Origin: JALHMQ01 sp020248785
GTDB lineage: Bacteria > Pseudomonadota > Gammaproteobacteria > Burkholderiales > Burkholderiaceae_F
Assembly: GCA_046343415.1 (NCBI GenBank)
Contig: JBKDNL010000221.1
Span: 1 to 8,353 of the forward strand
Length of the DNA stretch: 8,353 nt
Reading direction: 5' to 3'
The first letter of the stretch is position 1. Every line of letters begins with the position of its first letter. Both the position numbers and the translations under genes were made by a program. Positions 5,979-8,353 of this stretch are shown piece by piece. Below the pieces are notes generated by a model. That model did no database searches. It saw only the letters and a list, made by a program, of their open reading frames with translations, and had not been told where the DNA came from.

Positions 5979-6679
5979 TTGGCCACCTCCGACCGCAACT
6001 GCATGGCCAAAATCGCCTGCGTCAGCCACGACCACCAGGCATCGCTTGCGCCGGCTGCCGCCGCACCGCTTTGAGCGAGCGCTTCGGCCAGCGGCGCGGG
6101 ACATGCAGCCGGCACACGATCGGCCGCATCGGGCGGCAGTCGCAGGCGCAGCCGCGCGGCCCAGGGCGCGGGCAACTGGGCGACAGCCACGTGCAGGAGC
6201 CGACGACCAATCACCGCGAGATCCGCGGCGTTCACCAGGCGCCAGGGCGTCGGCATCGGCGGTACTTCGAGCGGCGGAGCCGACAGCGCCAAAGCGCAAT
6301 CGACGACCTCCGCGCCCCAGCACCCGCGGACTTCGCGGACCTCGGCGCCGCGCACCAGAGCAGACAAGCTGCGCCGGTGAAGCCCGGCCGCCAGGACCGG
6401 CGCGACGCGCTGCGCCAACCGGGGCGTCAGGCCGAACGGCGCCGGCTCGCGCGCCGGCAAGCCAACCCACGGCGGCATCTCGGGCGCCCACTTGCGCAGG
6501 ACGGCCGCGCGCAACGCCCGTCGAACCTCGACGCGGGTGCAACGCGCCTCGATCGGCAGCATGGGCTGCCACCAGGCTGCGTCGATGACCTCAAATGGCG
6601 TCAGCGCCGCCCGGGCCAACTGCGACAACTGGGCCAGCCGGTCCACCTGGTCCACCTGATCCGCTCCGGCCTGGTTCAT
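5975..6679 (-). CDS. sctK: SctK/HrpB4-type sorting platform protein
   Basis: A 234-residue protein located between sctJ and sctL, the invariant place of sctK (YscK, HrpB4). It is rich in leucine, alanine and tryptophan (37-38, 64, 71, 121, 146, 173, 215-216, 218), a feature of this poorly conserved family, and has no membrane segment. In known systems SctK connects the inner-membrane ring (SctD) to the SctQ pods. The start at 6679 overlaps the sctJ stop as ATGA, and GGCGGA precedes it. A longer in-frame reading exists upstream to 6808 but overlaps sctJ coding sequence and is Gly/Arg/Ser-rich. Near the N-terminus there is a short D-Q-V-D-Q-V-D repeat. The call depends on order, size and general resemblance, so it is less certain than sctN, sctJ or sctL. 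Confidence 0.8.
   Translation of the reverse strand: MNQAGADQVDQVDRLAQLSQLARAALTPFEVIDAAWWQPMLPIEARCTRVEVRRALRAAVLRKWAPEMPPWVGLPAREPAPFGLTPRLAQRVAPVLAAGLHRRSLSALVRGAEVREVRGCWGAEVVDCALALSAPPLEVPPMPTPWRLVNAADLAVIGRRLLHVAVAQLPAPWAARLRLRLPPDAADRVPAACPAPLAEALAQSGAAAAGASDAWWSWLTQAILAMQLRSEVAK
5986..5990 (-). promoter_or_regulatory. Strong ribosome binding site for sctL inside sctK
   Basis: The minus strand reads GGAGG with a 7-base spacer to ATG 5978, located inside the last codons of sctK. Unlike sctN and sctO, this ATGA junction has its own strong site, so sctL need not depend wholly on re-initiation. Confidence 0.6.
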
Positions 6680-7500
6680 TCCGCCGCCCCGGCTGGCGCG
6701 ACCTGACGCGCGCCCTCCTGACGCAAAGCGGCCGAGTCGCGCGAGCGCGAGCGCAGCCGTAACCGCAACTGCGGCAGAGCCGATCCGAGCGGATGGCCAA
6801 AGCGCCACACGATCAGAGCGCCGGCGATGGCAACCGAGAGGATGCTGCCGATCGTCAGCAGCAACGCGGTCGACCCGGCGTCGGACCCGCGCGCGCCCCC
6901 CACCACCGGACGCGCGATCGGCAAGAACACCACCGAAACATTGTCGTAGGGCAGTCCCTCCACCGAGCGCGTGACCAGCTCCTTGATGGCAGCGCCGATC
7001 GACTCGAGCTTCGCATCCGGCCGATGCAGCACCTGCACCGCGGCCGAGGCCGGCTTGATGTTGCTCGCGAGCGGATCGTTGGCGGGGATCGCCACATGCA
7101 CGCGCGCGGTGATCACGCCGTCGATCCGGCTCAAGGTGTTGGACAACTCCTGCTGCATCGCATACATGAGCCGCACGCGTTCCTCGGACGGTGAGGACAC
7201 AAGGCCCTCCCTCTTGAACACCTCACCCATCGATGCGAAGCGCTCGCGCGGCAAACCCTGCGAGCGCAAGGCACGAACCGCCCGCGCCAGGTCGGCCTTG
7301 TCGACCTCGATCTTCCACAGCTTGTCGCCGCCCAGTACCTTGGAGGCCTCGATGCTGGCCTCCGCCAGGACCATCAGCATCTCGTTGGCCTCCGCCTGCG
7401 TCATGTCGCTGTACAGCTCCGTCTTGCAGCCGCTCACGACCAGACAGACGGCAAGGATCGCCGACACCCGGAGCAATGCGCGCTTGCCCTGCTGCAACAT
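6676..7500 (-). CDS. sctJ: SctJ/HrcJ inner-membrane ring lipoprotein
   Basis: A 274-residue lipoprotein of the YscJ/PrgK/HrcJ family, forming the inner ring of the basal body. Residues 1-24 are a lipoprotein signal peptide (basic N-terminus, hydrophobic core) with lipobox VVSGC, so Cys25 is the predicted lipidated residue. Then come the family hallmarks: ELYSDMTQAEANEML at 28-42, the first domain to about 90, a linker about 91-115, and the second domain with DGVITARVHVAIP (127-139) and KELVTRSVEGLPYDNVSVVFLP (173-194). One transmembrane helix lies at about 211-232, followed by a basic C-terminal tail of about 42 residues facing the cytoplasm. ATG 7500 starts 2 bases after the sctI stop. The open frame continues to 8235, but sequence upstream of 7500 is not protein-like. 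The sctK start overlaps the stop as ATGA. Confidence 0.97.
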   Translation of the reverse strand: MLQQGKRALLRVSAILAVCLVVSGCKTELYSDMTQAEANEMLMVLAEASIEASKVLGGDKLWKIEVDKADLARAVRALRSQGLPRERFASMGEVFKREGLVSSPSEERVRLMYAMQQELSNTLSRIDGVITARVHVAIPANDPLASNIKPASAAVQVLHRPDAKLESIGAAIKELVTRSVEGLPYDNVSVVFLPIARPVVGGARGSDAGSTALLLTIGSILSVAIAGALIVWRFGHPLGSALPQLRLRLRSRSRDSAALRQEGARQVAPAGAAE

Positions 7501-7502
7501 GG

Positions 7503-7919
7503 CTAGGCCTGCGTATTCAAGAGGGTTTTGGTGCCGTCGATCGACGAACGCACCGAGTTCGTGACGATCGACATCAGCGCCGATTTTTCGCTCTTCTGAA
7601 TGGCGGCGTTGCTCCACGCCAGCGACCAGCGCATCGACTCCTCGTGCGTGCGAGGCGCATAGCCGGACTCCATCAGCGCCATCAGCCGCTTTTCCAGAGG
7701 ATTCTGTTCGTTGACCACGTCGGCCATGCGGGCCGCGTCGTCCGGCAGCGCGAGCGGCGCTGCCGACGGCGGGCCATTGAGAAACTCGCCGGGCGGGGCG
7801 CCACCGGCGTCGCCGGCCCGCATCATGGAAGAGAAGCGGTCGGCGGCACCGGCAGACGCCTGATCGGCCGCGGCGCAACGCGAGACCGCCGTGCAGTGCG
7901 CGCTGATGTAGGTATCCAC
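7503..7919 (-). CDS. sctI: SctI/HrpB2-type inner rod protein
   Basis: A 138-residue protein immediately before sctJ, matching the size and place of SctI (HrpB2, YscI), which forms the short inner rod or adaptor joining the export gate to the needle. The N-terminal half (to about 62) is Ala/Ser/Gly/Pro-rich and looks unstructured, with two cysteines (9, 15). The C-terminal half is helical and ends with VTNSVRSSIDGTKTLLNTQA, very similar to the family ending S-x-x-x-S-x-x-T-L-L-x-x-Q. The start is a GTG at 7919: AGAGG lies 7 bases upstream (7931-7927), and no in-frame ATG with a Shine-Dalgarno gives a full-length protein (the first internal ATG is codon 32). The frame open above 7919 overlaps hrpB1 and is rejected. 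A 20-base gap separates it from the hrpB1-like gene. Confidence 0.88.
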   Translation of the reverse strand: MDTYISAHCTAVSRCAAADQASAGAADRFSSMMRAGDAGGAPPGEFLNGPPSAAPLALPDDAARMADVVNEQNPLEKRLMALMESGYAPRTHEESMRWSLAWSNAAIQKSEKSALMSIVTNSVRSSIDGTKTLLNTQA

Positions 7920-7926
7920 TTGACTG

Positions 7927-7931
7927 CCTCT
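7927..7931 (-). promoter_or_regulatory. Ribosome binding site selecting the GTG start of sctI
   Basis: The minus strand reads AGAGG, then 7 bases, then GTG at 7919. It lies just downstream of the hrpB1-like stop codon and decides the non-ATG start. Confidence 0.6.
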
Positions 7932-7939
7932 TTCGACGT

Positions 7940-8341
7940 CTAGCTCGCCCAGGGGACCCGCGCGGCGGCCGGCGTCGCCCCGGGGGTGGCACCGCGGCCG
8001 GTCGGACTCGCGTTCGCGGCAAGCGCCAGCAGAACCTCTTCGCGCACATCCGGCAACAAGCTGCGCACCGTGGACAGACAATGCGGGTCATGCACGTGCC
8101 GCAGCACGCGGCCGATCTCGACCTTCCATTGCGGTTCACCCAGGTCGTAATGAATGCGGGCGAGCAACGCCCGCAGCCGCCACTGGTCGGGCATGAGATC
8201 GAGCATGAGCCGATAGAGCGCAATCGCCCGCTCATGCTTGCGCCGCAAGACCGACAGCAGCGCCAGCGAGACCACCAGGTGCGGCTGCCGGATGACGTGG
8301 CTGCGGATGCCGTCCTCGATCTGCTCGACCTGCTCCGACAT
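7940..8341 (-). CDS. hrpB1: HrpB1/HrpK-family T3SS protein
   Basis: A 133-residue helical protein placed before sctI, as hrpB1 precedes hrpB2 in Ralstonia and Xanthomonas. Residues about 18-60 read like TPR-type helices (VVSLALLSVLRRKHERAIALYRLM...). The segment LGEPQWKVEIGRVLRHVHDP at 67-86 followed by VRSLL matches the HrpB1 pattern of G-D/E-P-x-W, a helix ending in V-L, D-P and a V-R-x-L helix. The last 25 residues are Pro/Ala/Gly-rich. Function in the family is imperfectly known: an accessory protein of Hrp-type systems, reported as periplasmic in Xanthomonas. ATG 8341 is preceded by an in-frame TTG, and the frame stays open to the window edge with no Shine-Dalgarno visible in the 12 bases left, so the true start may lie outside. 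A length slightly under the usual (about 150) allows this. Confidence 0.72.
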   Translation of the reverse strand: MSEQVEQIEDGIRSHVIRQPHLVVSLALLSVLRRKHERAIALYRLMLDLMPDQWRLRALLARIHYDLGEPQWKVEIGRVLRHVHDPHCLSTVRSLLPDVREEVLLALAANASPTGRGATPGATPAAARVPWAS

Positions 8342-8353
8342 CAAGTGATCGCA

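Noticed and set aside
7501..8235. N-terminal extension of sctJ up to 8235
   Set aside because: It would overlap sctI and hrpB1 in another frame and place the lipoprotein signal peptide in the middle of the protein. ATG 7500 gives the family-typical N-terminus.
1..8353. tRNA or rRNA genes, CRISPR arrays, insertion sequences, attachment sites
   Set aside because: No regularly spaced repeats, transposase motifs, terminal inverted repeats or recognisable structural RNA were seen.

Overview
The window is part of a type III secretion system (T3SS) gene cluster, with every supportable gene on the minus strand. The base composition is strongly GC-rich. The gene order HrpB1-like, SctI, SctJ, SctK, SctL, then SctN and SctO resembles the group II Hrp clusters of Ralstonia, Burkholderia and Xanthomonas. 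A high-GC betaproteobacterium near Burkholderiaceae is the best guess, inferred from family resemblance and composition only.

Reading in the direction of transcription, from high to low coordinates: hrpB1-like (7940-8341), sctI inner rod (7503-7919, GTG start), sctJ inner-ring lipoprotein (6676-7500), sctK (5975-6679), sctL ATPase stator (5190-5978), and an unrecognised 287-residue cysteine-free protein with an internal duplication (4337-5200). A 541-base stretch without a convincing gene follows (3796-4336). Next come an unrecognised 239-residue protein (3076-3795), sctN ATPase (1745-3079) and sctO stalk (1233-1748). Junctions are very tight: sctJ/sctK, sctK/sctL, orf239/sctN and sctN/sctO each share an ATGA stop/start overlap, sctL overlaps the 287-residue gene by 11 bases, and sctI and sctJ are 2 bases apart. 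This points to translational coupling within two blocks.

Below sctO are a 70-codon gene with an excellent ribosome binding site (851-1063) and an unrecognised helical 206-residue protein (189-809). At the left edge are the first six codons of another gene (1-19). That last start has a clear Shine-Dalgarno, a plausible sigma-70-type promoter and a 7-bp dyad, in a 60-base stretch that is only 40% GC.

The T3SS proteins would work together as follows. SctI and SctJ form the inner rod and inner-membrane ring. SctK and SctL belong to the cytoplasmic sorting platform, with SctL holding the SctN ATPase and SctO acting as its central stalk. HrpB1 is a cytoplasmic or periplasmic accessory protein of Hrp-type systems. 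The unusual part is the set of four unrecognised genes (287, 239, 70 and 206 residues) interleaved with or next to conserved parts. They are candidates for lineage-specific secreted or accessory components. No outer-ring secretin, export-gate gene (SctR/S/T/U/V), SctQ, SctD, needle or translocator gene is recognisable here; they presumably lie outside.
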